A stretch of 29,441 nucleotides of DNA from an uncultured bacterium (GCA_905215665.1 CAJMQR010000006.1:1-29441); one strand, 5' to 3'. Shown: positions 15,308 through 23,169, counted from the stretch's first letter. Numbers and translations are program-made. Notes: a model not told the origin generated them from the sequence alone.

Positions 15308-17137
15308 TCACACCTTGCGCATGGCTCGCAGGGCATTCAGAATCGCGAGCATCGCGACACCCACGTCCGCAAAGACGGACAGCCACATGGAGGCAAGCCC
15401 GAAAGCGCCGAGGATCAGGCACACGCCCTTTACCGCAAGCGCAAAGGCAATGTTCTCCCCCGCAATCCGGCAGGTTCGCTTTGCAATCCGCAGGAGATTC
15501 GGCAGCTTTTCGATATCGTCATTCAGGATGACCGCGTCCGCGGCTTCGACCGCCGCATCGCTGCCGACGCCGCCCATGGCGATGCCGACGTCCGCGATGG
15601 TCAAAACCGGAGCATCATTCACGCCGTCACCCACAAAAGCAAGCGTCTGCTTCCCCTGCTTTTGTGCCAGCAGCGCTTCCACATGGCTGACCTTGTCCTG
15701 CGGCAGAAGGCGGGCGCGGTACTCGGAAATTCCGCAGGCCGCCGCACACTGTCCGGCAGAGGCGTCATTGTCTCCCGTGAGCATTACTGTTTTCCTGATT
15801 CCGCAGTTCTTCAGCGCCGCCAGTGTTTCCCGGACACCCTCACGCGGCTCGTCGCCGATCACGATCGCACCGAGGTATACGTTATCCAGCGCAACATACA
15901 GCACCGTTCCGGCCTCCATGATTTCGGGAATCGCAACGCCGCACTTTTCCATCAGGCGGCGGTTTCCCACAGCGGCCTTTTTCCCGTCCACAACGGCGGT
16001 AATACCATTGCCGGCCAGCTCCAGAATCTCGCTCGCCTTACCGGAAGGCGCGGGTTCCGCATCCCGTATTGCCTGGGAAATCGGATGCTTGGAATACTGC
16101 TCGCACAGAGAGGCGACGCGGAGAATCTCAGGGCGTTTTTCCTCCGGCAGCACCTTTCGGATGGAGAAGCGGCCCGCAGTCAGGGTGCCGGTCTTATCAA
16201 AAACAAACGTGTCCGTCCTGGCAAGGCTCTCCAGCGTCAGGCCGCCCTTGACGACCACTCCGATCTTCGCGGCAGCGCCCATCCCGGAGAAGAAGGACAG
16301 AGGCACGGAGATCACCAGTGCGCAGGGGCAGGAGATTACAAGGAATGTCAGCGCCCTGTAAAGCCATTCGGTAAACGGCTGGCGGAAAAAGAGCGGCGGA
16401 ATCACTGCCAAAAGAAGCGCTGCGCCGATCACACTGGGAGTGTAATATCTGGCAAACTTTGTAATCATCCGCTCGGCGTTGGCTTTTTTCTCCGACGCGG
16501 ACTCCACAAGGGACAAAATACGCGCAACGGTGGACTGCTCATAGACGCTGCCCGCACGGATTTTCAGTACGCTGTTGATGTTGACGCTGCCGGAAACGAC
16601 TTGACTGCCCTCTCCGACTTCAACCGGCATGGACTCGCCGGTGACCTTCGCGGTGTCCAGCGAGGCTTCGCCCTCGACAACCGTCCCATCAACGGGGATA
16701 CGTTCGCCCGGGCGAACCAGGAGAATGTCACCAACGGCGACTTCCTCCGGCTCCACCTCGACCTCCTCGCCGTTCCTCAGAACGACCGCACGATCCGGGC
16801 GCAGATCCATCAGCGCAGCGATCGACCTGCGGGAACGGGAAACCGCCATGCTTTCAAACAGCTCCCCCACCTGGAAAAACAGCATGACCGCCGCGGCCTC
16901 GGTCCATTCCTGCATGCCGAGCGCGCAGCATGTGGCAAGACTCATCAGAAATTTTTCGTCAAAAAGCTGGCCATGCAGAATGTTTCTGACTGCGCTCCAA
17001 AGAACGTCGTACCCGGCGATCAGCCATGCTGCCAAGAGAAAGCCGGTCTTCCACCATCCCGGCAAAAACAGTCCTACGGCAAAGAGGAGCAGTCCCGCCG
17101 CAATACGCCCCAGAAGGCGCTTCTGCCGGCCAGTCAT
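15308..17137 (-). CDS. cadA: P1B-type heavy-metal ATPase (Zn2+/Cd2+ exporter, CadA/ZntA-like)
   Basis: This 609-aa membrane pump exports soft divalent metals. It shows the TGES actuator motif, the metal-binding CPC (Cys270-Pro-Cys272, in ISCPCALVIS), phosphorylation Asp314 (DKTGTLT), an HP motif (SKHPISQAI), and GDGVNDAPVLTIADVGIAMGG. The last membrane segment contains DVGVAMLAILNALR; an Asp here is typical of the Zn/Cd/Pb (P1B-2) group. CPC with this tail argues against a copper pump. It lacks the N-terminal HMA domain that usual CadA/ZntA proteins carry; a free HMA protein is encoded immediately upstream, overlapping by ATGA. Regulation is presumably through the SmtB/CzrA-like repressor two genes up. 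Confidence 0.95.
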   Translation of the reverse strand: MTGRQKRLLGRIAAGLLLFAVGLFLPGWWKTGFLLAAWLIAGYDVLWSAVRNILHGQLFDEKFLMSLATCCALGMQEWTEAAAVMLFFQVGELFESMAVSRSRRSIAALMDLRPDRAVVLRNGEEVEVEPEEVAVGDILLVRPGERIPVDGTVVEGEASLDTAKVTGESMPVEVGEGSQVVSGSVNINSVLKIRAGSVYEQSTVARILSLVESASEKKANAERMITKFARYYTPSVIGAALLLAVIPPLFFRQPFTEWLYRALTFLVISCPCALVISVPLSFFSGMGAAAKIGVVVKGGLTLESLARTDTFVFDKTGTLTAGRFSIRKVLPEEKRPEILRVASLCEQYSKHPISQAIRDAEPAPSGKASEILELAGNGITAVVDGKKAAVGNRRLMEKCGVAIPEIMEAGTVLYVALDNVYLGAIVIGDEPREGVRETLAALKNCGIRKTVMLTGDNDASAGQCAAACGISEYRARLLPQDKVSHVEALLAQKQGKQTLAFVGDGVNDAPVLTIADVGIAMGGVGSDAAVEAADAVILNDDIEKLPNLLRIAKRTCRIAGENIAFALAVKGVCLILGAFGLASMWLSVFADVGVAMLAILNALRAMRKV

Positions 17138-17355
17138 CCGAGAACCTCACAATCCGGTTCGACGCGGCGGATAATCTTCCTGATCTGCTTCAGGGCCTCC
17201 GCCTCCTCCACGCCGTCAGCGTACTCGACGGTCATCTTCTGCGTCATAAAGCTGACAGTCACGGAGCTGACCTCCGGCAGCTTTCCAATGGCGTTTTCCA
17301 TTTTTGCAGCGCAGTTCGCGCAGTCCAGATCACGAAGTTTGTAGGTTTTCTTCAT
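17134..17355 (-). CDS. Free-standing heavy-metal-associated (HMA) domain protein
   Basis: A 73-aa cytosolic metal-binding protein of HMA (PF00403) type. The metal site is LDCANC with Cys12 and Cys15, in the form DCANCAAKME seen in the N-terminal domain of CadA/ZntA pumps rather than the MTCxxC of copper chaperones, so zinc/cadmium is the likelier cargo. Start is ATG 17355 with GGAG 8 nt upstream; an extended start at 17409 would overlap the regulator. Its stop overlaps the ATPase start (ATGA). It probably does the job of the missing N-terminal domain of the ATPase, as chaperone or regulator. Confidence 0.93.
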   Translation of the reverse strand: MKKTYKLRDLDCANCAAKMENAIGKLPEVSSVTVSFMTQKMTVEYADGVEEAEALKQIRKIIRRVEPDCEVLG

Positions 17356-17362
17356 CTTTCTC

Positions 17363-17662
17363 TCACTCCTCAATATGTTCTTTGGCCATGCCGATGATGG
17401 TCTTGACATGGTCGTCGGCCAATGCGTAATAAGCCTGACGCCCCTCCCTGCGGCAGCGAACCAGCTTTGCCTGCTTCAAAAGCCGAAGCTGATGCGAAAC
17501 CGCGGAGATACTCATCCCCAGATTCTCGCAGATATCCGTAACGCTCAGCTCCTTCTGAAACAGGGCATACAAAATGCGGATCCTCGTGGAATCGCCGAAC
17601 ACCTTAAAAAGCTCAGCCATCTCAAACAGAGCCTCTTCCTCCAAAACGGGATGCTGTTCCAT
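17363..17662 (-). CDS. ArsR/SmtB-family metal-sensing repressor (CzrA/CadC-like)
   Basis: A 99-aa winged-helix repressor: FGDSTRIRILYAL, then SVTDICENLGMSISAVSHQLRLLKQAKLV as the recognition region. Its last helix has Asp83-x-His85-x10-His96-x2-Glu99, the alpha-5 zinc site pattern of SmtB (Asp, His, His, Glu), and no Cys pair of the alpha-3N cadmium type. Start is ATG 17662 after AGGAGA; the longer reading would run into the operator. It leads the operon with the HMA protein and ATPase, 7 nt apart. It probably binds the inverted repeat just upstream and releases it when zinc (or cadmium) binds. Confidence 0.94.
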   Translation of the reverse strand: MEQHPVLEEEALFEMAELFKVFGDSTRIRILYALFQKELSVTDICENLGMSISAVSHQLRLLKQAKLVRCRREGRQAYYALADDHVKTIIGMAKEHIEE

Positions 17663-17690
17663 CTGCTCTCTCCTTTCATTTTTTATTTGC

Positions 17691-17720
17691 CCAATTGAAT
17701 AATTGAGCAATCATTCAATT
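17691..17720. promoter_or_regulatory. Probable operator of the ArsR/SmtB-like repressor
   Basis: AATTGA-N8-TCAATT at 17701-17720, preceded by a further CAATTGAAT at 17692-17700, lies directly at the predicted transcription start. The AT-rich imperfect inverted repeat resembles SmtB/CzrA operators and is well placed to block initiation. Confidence 0.7.
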
Positions 17721-17728
17721 GTAAGGCT

Positions 17729-17757
17729 ATCATAACCGATTTTCTCCGGTTTGTCAA
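17729..17757 (-). promoter_or_regulatory. Sigma-A promoter of the metal-efflux operon
   Basis: On the minus strand a perfect TTGACA (17757-17752) is followed after 17 nt by TATGAT (17734-17729). The predicted start near 17722 abuts the operator repeat, so a very strong promoter is held by repression. Confidence 0.88.
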
Positions 17758-17783
17758 CAGGTTTTTTAAAGATTCTCGTAATA

Positions 17784-17845
17784 AACTGCAAACCCCGAAG
17801 GGTGAAGCTTCGCAAAGAAGCGGTTTCCCTTCGGGGTTTGCAGTT
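17784..17845 (-). terminator. Long 19-bp hairpin after rplS, probable terminator
   Basis: A perfect 19-bp inverted repeat (17784-17802 with 17827-17845) encloses a smaller GCTTC/GAAGC hairpin. On the minus strand it follows the rplS stop by a few bases; the T tract right after the stem is short and broken, with a T/A-rich stretch 15 nt on. It separates rplS from the metal operon promoter. Confidence 0.75.
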
Positions 17846-17849
17846 GAAT

Positions 17850-18191
17850 TCAGACTTTCTCCTTGACCTTTGCAGCCTTGCCAAGACGGTTGCGCAGATA
17901 GTAGAGCTTTGCGCGGCGAACCTTGCCGCGGCGGACGGTTTCAACCTTGACGATGTTCGGGGAGTGTACCGGGAACACCTTCTCGCAGCCGACGCCATAG
18001 CTCAGGCGGCGGACGGTGATGGATTCCTCAATGCCGCCATGCTTGCGGGCAATGATAGTTCCTTCGAAAACCTGCACTCTCTCGCGGGTTCCTTCCTTGA
18101 TTTTTACATGAACGCGAACGGTGTCGCCGACATTCATCTGCGGCAGCTCTTCCTTCATGTACTGGCTGGTCAAAGCCTTCATCAGATCCAT
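17850..18191 (-). CDS. rplS: 50S ribosomal protein L19
   Basis: L19 sits at the 30S-50S interface. The 113-aa product has the family's conserved blocks: GDTVRVHVKIKEGTRERVQV, FEGTIIARKHGG, ESITVRRLSYGVGCEKVFPVHSP and the basic RRGKVRRAKLYYLRNRLGKAAKV tail. Length is normal. Start is ATG 18191 with GGAGG 8 nt upstream; the longer frame to 18302 covers the promoter and leader. It stands alone here, without the common rpsP-rimM-trmD partners. Confidence 0.98.
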   Translation of the reverse strand: MDLMKALTSQYMKEELPQMNVGDTVRVHVKIKEGTRERVQVFEGTIIARKHGGIEESITVRRLSYGVGCEKVFPVHSPNIVKVETVRRGKVRRAKLYYLRNRLGKAAKVKEKV

Positions 18192-18302
18192 ATTTCTGTC
18201 CTCCTTGTTTATTAGGCGTTCGTACCGGCGTTGACCGCGCCGCGCAGAGGACCACCCATTTGCAGACTTGGTTATGATAGCATAAACAATTCCGCAAATC
18301 AA
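18192..18302 (-). promoter_or_regulatory. rplS promoter and leader
   Basis: On the minus strand TTGATT (18302-18297) and TATCAT (18279-18274) are 17 nt apart, with a TG just before the -10 (extended -10). The 75-nt leader contains GC-rich inverted stretches near 18215-18245. Many Firmicutes have an L19 leader that lets the protein control its own synthesis; I cannot confirm that motif here. Confidence 0.65.
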
Positions 18303-18381
18303 GCTTTTTTTGAGATTATTTTCTCATTTTTTACGGAAACAGAATATATATGTCCAAAACATTAATTTTTTGTCATTTTGG

Positions 18382-18410
18382 TGTTATTCCGTAAAGTTTT
18401 GTGCTATAAT
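18382..18410 (+). promoter_or_regulatory. Extended -10 promoter of the CtpE-like ATPase
   Basis: TGC-TATAAT, with a perfect -10 at 18405-18410 and the TG extension, lies about 34 nt before the start codon. The -35 area (TGTTAT at 18382-18387) is weak, which an extended -10 can offset. Confidence 0.7.
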
Positions 18411-18443
18411 CAAAAAAGATTTCAGGGATACAGGAGTTTTTCT

Positions 18444-20891
18444 ATGAAGCAAAAAGATAAAAAGGAACCCCATAGAGCCTACCGTCCCATTCCGGTTCTG
18501 AACGCCGATGTCAATGAGGGTCTGTCCCCGCAGGAGGTAAAACTCCGCCAGAGCAACGGTCTGAGCAACAAGCAGCCTGCAAGCAATACCAAAACTGAAC
18601 GTCAGATCATCAAAGAGAACGTATTCACCTTCTTTAACCTGATCTTTCTCGTGCTCGCCGCGGCGCTGATTGCAGTCGGGTCCTTCAAGAACCTGATGTT
18701 TCTGATTGTCGCCGCCGCCAACACCGTTGTCGGAATTTTCCAGGAGACACGCGCGAAGCGGGCTGTCGACAAGCTGACGCTGGTTGCCGCAGGTCAGCAG
18801 CGGGTCATCCGTTCCGGTCAGCGCACCGCTGTGCGGACGGATCTGCTGGTCCGCGACGACATCGTGGAATTCTCCGCGGGCGACCAGATCTGCGCCGACG
18901 CCGTCGTCCGCGACGGCCAGATGCAGGTCAACGAGTCACTCCTGACCGGCGAAGCCGACGCCATCATCAAGAATCCCGGCGACACGCTGAAATCCGGCAG
19001 CTTTGTGATTTCCGGCCGCTGCCGCGCGCAGCTCACGCATGTCGGTGCGGAGAGCTATGCGGCCAAGCTGGCCGCCGAGGCAAAGCGGAACGTCCGTTCC
19101 ACAAAGTCCGAGATGATGAAATCCCTGACGCGTCTGATCACCGTGGTTGGCATCGCGCTGATTCCGCTCGGCATCGCCCTTTTCCTGCGCCATTATTTGA
19201 ATGTGTTTCAGGGGCTTTCCCTTCGCGACTCCGTGGAATCCACCGTCGCCGCGCTGATCGGCATGATCCCCGAAGGTCTTTACCTTCTGACCAGCGTGGC
19301 AATTGCGGTAAGCTGTCTGAAGCTGGCGCGCAGCCGCGTTCTGGTACAGGACATGAACTGCATCGAAACTCTGGCGCATGTGGATGTGCTTTGCGTCGAC
19401 AAGACCGGCACTATTACGGAACCCGCCATGGAGGTCACGGATATTTTTCCGCTTGCCTCCGAGCGTTTCAGCTACGAGGACATTGAAAAAATACTCGCGG
19501 CGTTCTACTACGGCGAAGAGCCGGACAACGAAACCGCCAGGGCCATGGCGCTTCAGTTCGGGGAACGCTCCAACTGGCACGCAGTCAAGCGCATTCCCTT
19601 TTCCTCCTCGACAAAGTGGTCGGCTGCGGATTTCGGAGAGCATGGGCGCTATGTCATAGGCGCGCCGGAGTTCGTCATGGGGGAACGCTATGATGCCATC
19701 CGGGACAATGCCGAGCCGTGGTCCGCTCGCGGCTGCCGCGTGCTGCTGCTGGCCTCCTATGAATCCGTTCTGGACGGGCCGCTGGACAGCGCGCTCGTTA
19801 CGCCGATTGCACTGATTTACCTCTCCAATCTTCTGCGGCCGGATGCGCAGAATACCTTCCGCTACTTTGCCGAGCAGGGGGTTTCCATCCGCGTCATCTC
19901 CGGCGACAATCCCATTACCGTTTCGGAGATCGCCCACCGCGCCGGAATCGAAAACGCCGACCGTTACATCGACGCCACCTGCCTGCATACCGAGCGCGAC
20001 TATGCAGAAGCGGTACGGAAATACACGGTATTCGGCCGCGTCACGCCGGAGCAGAAGCGTTATCTTGTGCGTGCCTTCAAAAGTCAGGGACATACGGTCG
20101 CAATGACCGGCGACGGCGTCAACGACGTTCTCGCCCTCAAGGACGCCGACTGCGGCATCGCAATGGCCTCCGGCAGTCAGGCCGCTTCGCAGGTTGCTCA
20201 GATTGTCCTGCTGAACTCTCAGTTCGGCGCCATGCCGCATATCGTTGCGGAGGGACGGCGCGTCATCAACAATATCCAGCGCGCCGCCGCACTGTTCCTT
20301 GTAAAGAACATTTTCTCCTTTGTTCTGACAATTCTGCTGATGTTTGTCAATATGCCCTATCCCCTTCAGGCAATCCAGCTGTCTCTCATCAGCAGTCTGA
20401 CCATCGGCGTTCCTTCCTTCTTCCTGGCTCTGGAGCCGAATTATGCCCGGGTGGAAGGCAAATTCATGCGCAACGTCATCCGCCGGGCAATGCCGGGCGG
20501 CCTGACCAATATTATCCTCGTCATTCTGGCGGGAATGCTCACTTCGACCTTCCATCTGCCGGATGCGCATTTGAACACGATCGCCGTGTGGCTGCTCTCC
20601 GCCGTCGGACTGATTACGCTCTACCACGTCTCCAAACCCTTTACCAAGCTTCGTTTGACCGTGTTCGTCTCAGTGGTCGTGGCAATGCTCTTCAGCCTTC
20701 TATTCATTCCCGGCTTCTTTGAGATTCCCGCAATTAATTATCAGTCAGGGCTGATCATGGCCGTGCTGCTTCTTACCACTCCAACTCTGATGCGCTTTTT
20801 CCTGTTCATCTTTGACCGTCAGGTTGCGAAGCATGATCAGCGGCCGGTCAAAAAGCTGCAAAAAAAGTCCAATCGGAGACTGCACAGATAA
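18444..20891 (+). CDS. CtpE-like cation-transporting P-type ATPase
   Basis: An 815-aa P-type ATPase with 8-10 membrane segments. Motifs: TGEA actuator loop near residue 170, PEGL in segment M4 (MIPEGLYLLTS), phosphorylation Asp319 (CVDKTGTITE), and MTGDGVNDVLALKDADCGIAMASGSQAA around 556. The N-terminal NVFTFFNLIF block, PEGL without a CPC, and the short nucleotide-binding loop match the CtpE group; mycobacterial CtpE takes part in Ca2+ uptake, so a calcium-type role is plausible, not proven. Start is ATG 18444 with AGGAG 7 nt upstream; an earlier ATG at 18378 would precede the promoter -10. It is single-gene and divergent from rplS. Heavy-metal transport is excluded by the missing CPx motif. 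Confidence 0.9.
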   Translation: MKQKDKKEPHRAYRPIPVLNADVNEGLSPQEVKLRQSNGLSNKQPASNTKTERQIIKENVFTFFNLIFLVLAAALIAVGSFKNLMFLIVAAANTVVGIFQETRAKRAVDKLTLVAAGQQRVIRSGQRTAVRTDLLVRDDIVEFSAGDQICADAVVRDGQMQVNESLLTGEADAIIKNPGDTLKSGSFVISGRCRAQLTHVGAESYAAKLAAEAKRNVRSTKSEMMKSLTRLITVVGIALIPLGIALFLRHYLNVFQGLSLRDSVESTVAALIGMIPEGLYLLTSVAIAVSCLKLARSRVLVQDMNCIETLAHVDVLCVDKTGTITEPAMEVTDIFPLASERFSYEDIEKILAAFYYGEEPDNETARAMALQFGERSNWHAVKRIPFSSSTKWSAADFGEHGRYVIGAPEFVMGERYDAIRDNAEPWSARGCRVLLLASYESVLDGPLDSALVTPIALIYLSNLLRPDAQNTFRYFAEQGVSIRVISGDNPITVSEIAHRAGIENADRYIDATCLHTERDYAEAVRKYTVFGRVTPEQKRYLVRAFKSQGHTVAMTGDGVNDVLALKDADCGIAMASGSQAASQVAQIVLLNSQFGAMPHIVAEGRRVINNIQRAAALFLVKNIFSFVLTILLMFVNMPYPLQAIQLSLISSLTIGVPSFFLALEPNYARVEGKFMRNVIRRAMPGGLTNIILVILAGMLTSTFHLPDAHLNTIAVWLLSAVGLITLYHVSKPFTKLRLTVFVSVVVAMLFSLLFIPGFFEIPAINYQSGLIMAVLLLTTPTLMRFFLFIFDRQVAKHDQRPVKKLQKKSNRRLHR

Positions 20892-20906
20892 AGAACTTCC
20901 CCTTCC

Positions 20907-20943
20907 GCCCCGCCTGTCCGCCACTTTCCCCGGCAGGCGGGGC
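20907..20943 (+). terminator. Terminator of the CtpE-like ATPase gene
   Basis: GCCCCGCCTG (20907-20916) pairs with CAGGCGGGGC (20934-20943), with a further CCG/CGG inside, 16 bp after the stop and followed by TTT. The T tract is short. Confidence 0.75.
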
Positions 20944-20954
20944 TTTCCCCGTCA

Positions 20955-20995
20955 AAAGTGCCGGCCATCCGCGTTTTGCAGATGACCGGCACTTT
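20955..20995 (-). terminator. Terminator of the femAB-like pair
   Basis: AAAGTGCCGG (20955-20964) pairs with CCGGCACTTT (20986-20995), extended by a second 4-bp block past a bulge. On the minus strand the stem runs into TTTT. It lies 37 bp beyond the last femAB-like stop and may act in both directions. Confidence 0.8.
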
Positions 20996-21032
20996 GCTTT
21001 CGTTATATGAAACGGTGACAGGTTCTTCCGGC

Positions 21033-22049
21033 TTACTTTTTCAGCCGCATCATCGCGTTGACAACAGCGCCTATAAGGGGACGGGTGGTCAAATCAAGCT
21101 GCCCGACATAGGCATGGAACTGCGCGCCGAAGCCCTGTTTGTAGCGGTGCAGGCCGTACTTTGGGTTTTCCTCCACAGGGTATCCCTCCACACCGCGGAA
21201 ATCGAACCAGTGCCTGCCCGTCTCAATGGCATGGAGCTGCATCCGGTACTGGATCAGCTCATTCTGCCGCTCGTTTGGATACTCGCGGTCGGAGCAGCCG
21301 TACATATACCACATGCGGTTTCCAAGCTCGGCCGAGATGGCGGCGCCGATGACTGCGCCGTTCTGCTCCGCAATCCAAAGCTTGGCCGCGCTGCCCAGCC
21401 CCGTGAGGAAGTCCGAGAAGTATTCCGTGCTGCGGGGCGTAAAGCCGTTCTTTTCGGCAGTCTGTGCCATCATCCGGCTGAATTCCGGCAGATCCTCCAC
21501 TCCGCCAAGGCGGACGGTTGTCCCCTTTCGCTCGGCCAGATGGATATGATACCGCCTCGTGCGGTGATAGATTGTCTCCAGAGTCTCCTGTGTGAGTCCC
21601 GTCAGATCGGTAACATAGGTCATGCGGGGCTGGAAGAGGGAATAATCGGAGGCCGCATTGCAGGAAAAGCCCAGGCAGGCGGCCTTATCCAGAAACGCCT
21701 GGCTTCCCTCCTCAAACATCGGGTCTATGCGGATGAGATAGGCTTTCTGCTTTTTCGCAAGCTCCCTTGCCGCGGAAATCAGCTCCGCAAAGGTGTCAAA
21801 ATCCTCGTGATCAAAGATCGGGCCGCGGGGAGCGTAAAGCATACAGGTGTTCGTGTGGTGGATGTTGTGCTGCAGAAACGCCATGCTGCCGCGGATTTTC
21901 CCGTCCTCACCGCGGCAGAGGATGCCGTGCCAGCCCCAGTCCTTTTTCACCCTTCCCCACAGCGAGGTTTGCATATAATGGCACCATTCCTGCGTCTTGA
22001 CAAAAGAATCCAGCTCCTGTGCATGATCCAAATCAACAAATTCAATCAT
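21033..22049 (-). CDS. FemA/FemB-family aminoacyltransferase (peptidoglycan bridge), copy 2
   Basis: A 338-aa cytosolic enzyme of the FemABX family, which adds amino acids from aminoacyl-tRNA to the stem peptide of lipid II. Hallmarks: early WCHYMQTSLWGRVKKDWGW, LYAPRGPIFD, and the C-terminal WFDFRGVEGY, then PVEENPKYGLHRYKQGFGAQ, in a double-GNAT fold. It lacks a coiled-coil tRNA-synthetase-like arm of the size seen in Staphylococcus FemA. It follows its paralogue by 12 nt, with GAGGG before the ATG. The amino acid used cannot be told from sequence. A serine/alanine or glycine bridge role is possible. Confidence 0.9.
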   Translation of the reverse strand: MIEFVDLDHAQELDSFVKTQEWCHYMQTSLWGRVKKDWGWHGILCRGEDGKIRGSMAFLQHNIHHTNTCMLYAPRGPIFDHEDFDTFAELISAARELAKKQKAYLIRIDPMFEEGSQAFLDKAACLGFSCNAASDYSLFQPRMTYVTDLTGLTQETLETIYHRTRRYHIHLAERKGTTVRLGGVEDLPEFSRMMAQTAEKNGFTPRSTEYFSDFLTGLGSAAKLWIAEQNGAVIGAAISAELGNRMWYMYGCSDREYPNERQNELIQYRMQLHAIETGRHWFDFRGVEGYPVEENPKYGLHRYKQGFGAQFHAYVGQLDLTTRPLIGAVVNAMMRLKK

Positions 22050-22061
22050 AAAGTCTACCCT

Positions 22062-23069
22062 CTATCGATGCAGCAGCCGCATGACGCGTTCCAGAAACGG
22101 CCGGACCGGAAGATCAAATTCTCCCGCATAGGCATGGAACTGCGCGCCAAAGCCCATTTTATACTTATGCAGGCCGTATTTCGGGTTTTCCTCCACAGGA
22201 TAGCCCTCCACGCCCCGGAAGTCAAACCACCGGCGGCCGTTTTTCAGCGCATGGCACTGCATGGCATATTGCAGCAGCTCATTGGGGCAATCCGCGTGAT
22301 AGTTCCTGTCGGAGCAGCCGTACATATGCCACATGCGGTTGCCCATCTCCATGGTGATGGTTCCGGCAATGACGTTGCCGTCCTTCTCCGCAAGATACAT
22401 CTGCGCACCGCTGCCGAGCAGGGTCAGGAAGCGGCGGAAAAACTCCTCGTCGTGGGCAGAAAATCCCTTTTTTTCCGCTGTTTCGTTCATCATGCGGCAG
22501 AAAGCAGGCATATCCTGCACGTCTCCCATACGGACGGTCACGCCGTTGCGGAGCGCGCGCCGGACATCATAGCGCTTCATGCGGCTGTAATGTGCAAGCA
22601 GGGATTCCGGCGTAAAGCCGGACAGATCCGAAACATAGCACATCCGCGGCTGGCTCATGGAATAGTCGATCGCAGCCTTACGGCGAAAGCCGAGCTGCTG
22701 CGTACATTGCAGGAATTCCTCATCCGTCGCCTCGATCAAAGGGTCGATCCGCAAAAGATAAGCGCCGCACTGCTCCGCAAACTGTCGGGCGGCGGCAATC
22801 AGCTCCTGAAAGGTTGCAAGATCTCCCTCGTCAAAGATCGGCCCGCGCGGTGCGTACAAAATGGAGGTTTTCAGTTTTCGCGACGTGTAGCGCAGCAGCG
22901 CCATGCTGCCGCGGATATTGCGGCTGCGGTCGCGGCACAGAATGCCGTTCCACGTCCGGTCTGTCCGGAAACGGCCATAAATGGAGGTTTGCATGAAATG
23001 GCATTTGGGATGTGCCTGAACAAATGCGTCCAGTTCTCCGGCGTTGGTTATATCCACGATTTCTGTCAT
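22062..23069 (-). CDS. FemA/FemB-family aminoacyltransferase (peptidoglycan bridge), copy 1
   Basis: A 335-aa paralogue of the downstream gene: CHFMQTSIYGRFRTDRTWNG, LYAPRGPIFDEGD, WFDFRGVEGYPVEEN and LHKYKMGFGAQFHAYAGEFD align without large gaps, though many positions between differ. Two consecutive Fem enzymes often add successive residues of one interpeptide bridge, which is the likely job here. Start is ATG 23069 after GAGGAA. It has its own promoter, 35 nt upstream of the start. The gene is first of a two-gene operon closed by a hairpin. Confidence 0.9.
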   Translation of the reverse strand: MTEIVDITNAGELDAFVQAHPKCHFMQTSIYGRFRTDRTWNGILCRDRSRNIRGSMALLRYTSRKLKTSILYAPRGPIFDEGDLATFQELIAAARQFAEQCGAYLLRIDPLIEATDEEFLQCTQQLGFRRKAAIDYSMSQPRMCYVSDLSGFTPESLLAHYSRMKRYDVRRALRNGVTVRMGDVQDMPAFCRMMNETAEKKGFSAHDEEFFRRFLTLLGSGAQMYLAEKDGNVIAGTITMEMGNRMWHMYGCSDRNYHADCPNELLQYAMQCHALKNGRRWFDFRGVEGYPVEENPKYGLHKYKMGFGAQFHAYAGEFDLPVRPFLERVMRLLHR

Positions 23070-23103
23070 TGTATCTTCCTCAATCGAAAAGTATCATATA
23101 TAA

Positions 23104-23132
23104 ATTGTACCACGCATCCCCATTATGGTCAA
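23104..23132 (-). promoter_or_regulatory. Sigma-A promoter of the femAB-like pair
   Basis: On the minus strand TTGACC (23132-23127) and TACAAT (23109-23104) are 17 nt apart, in the 100-bp gap after the TIGR03936 gene. No clear terminator ends that upstream gene, so some read-through into the fem genes is possible. Confidence 0.82.
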
Positions 23133-23169
23133 CCACATTTCCGCCCCGCAGTAAAAAAACATGATTTCC

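Noticed and set aside
15662..17344. Long plus-strand frame opposite the metal ATPase, and similar ones opposite dxs (11770-13419) and the CtpE-like gene (18936-20627, minus)
   Set aside because: All are antisense to strongly conserved genes and have Arg/His/Gly-rich shadow composition.
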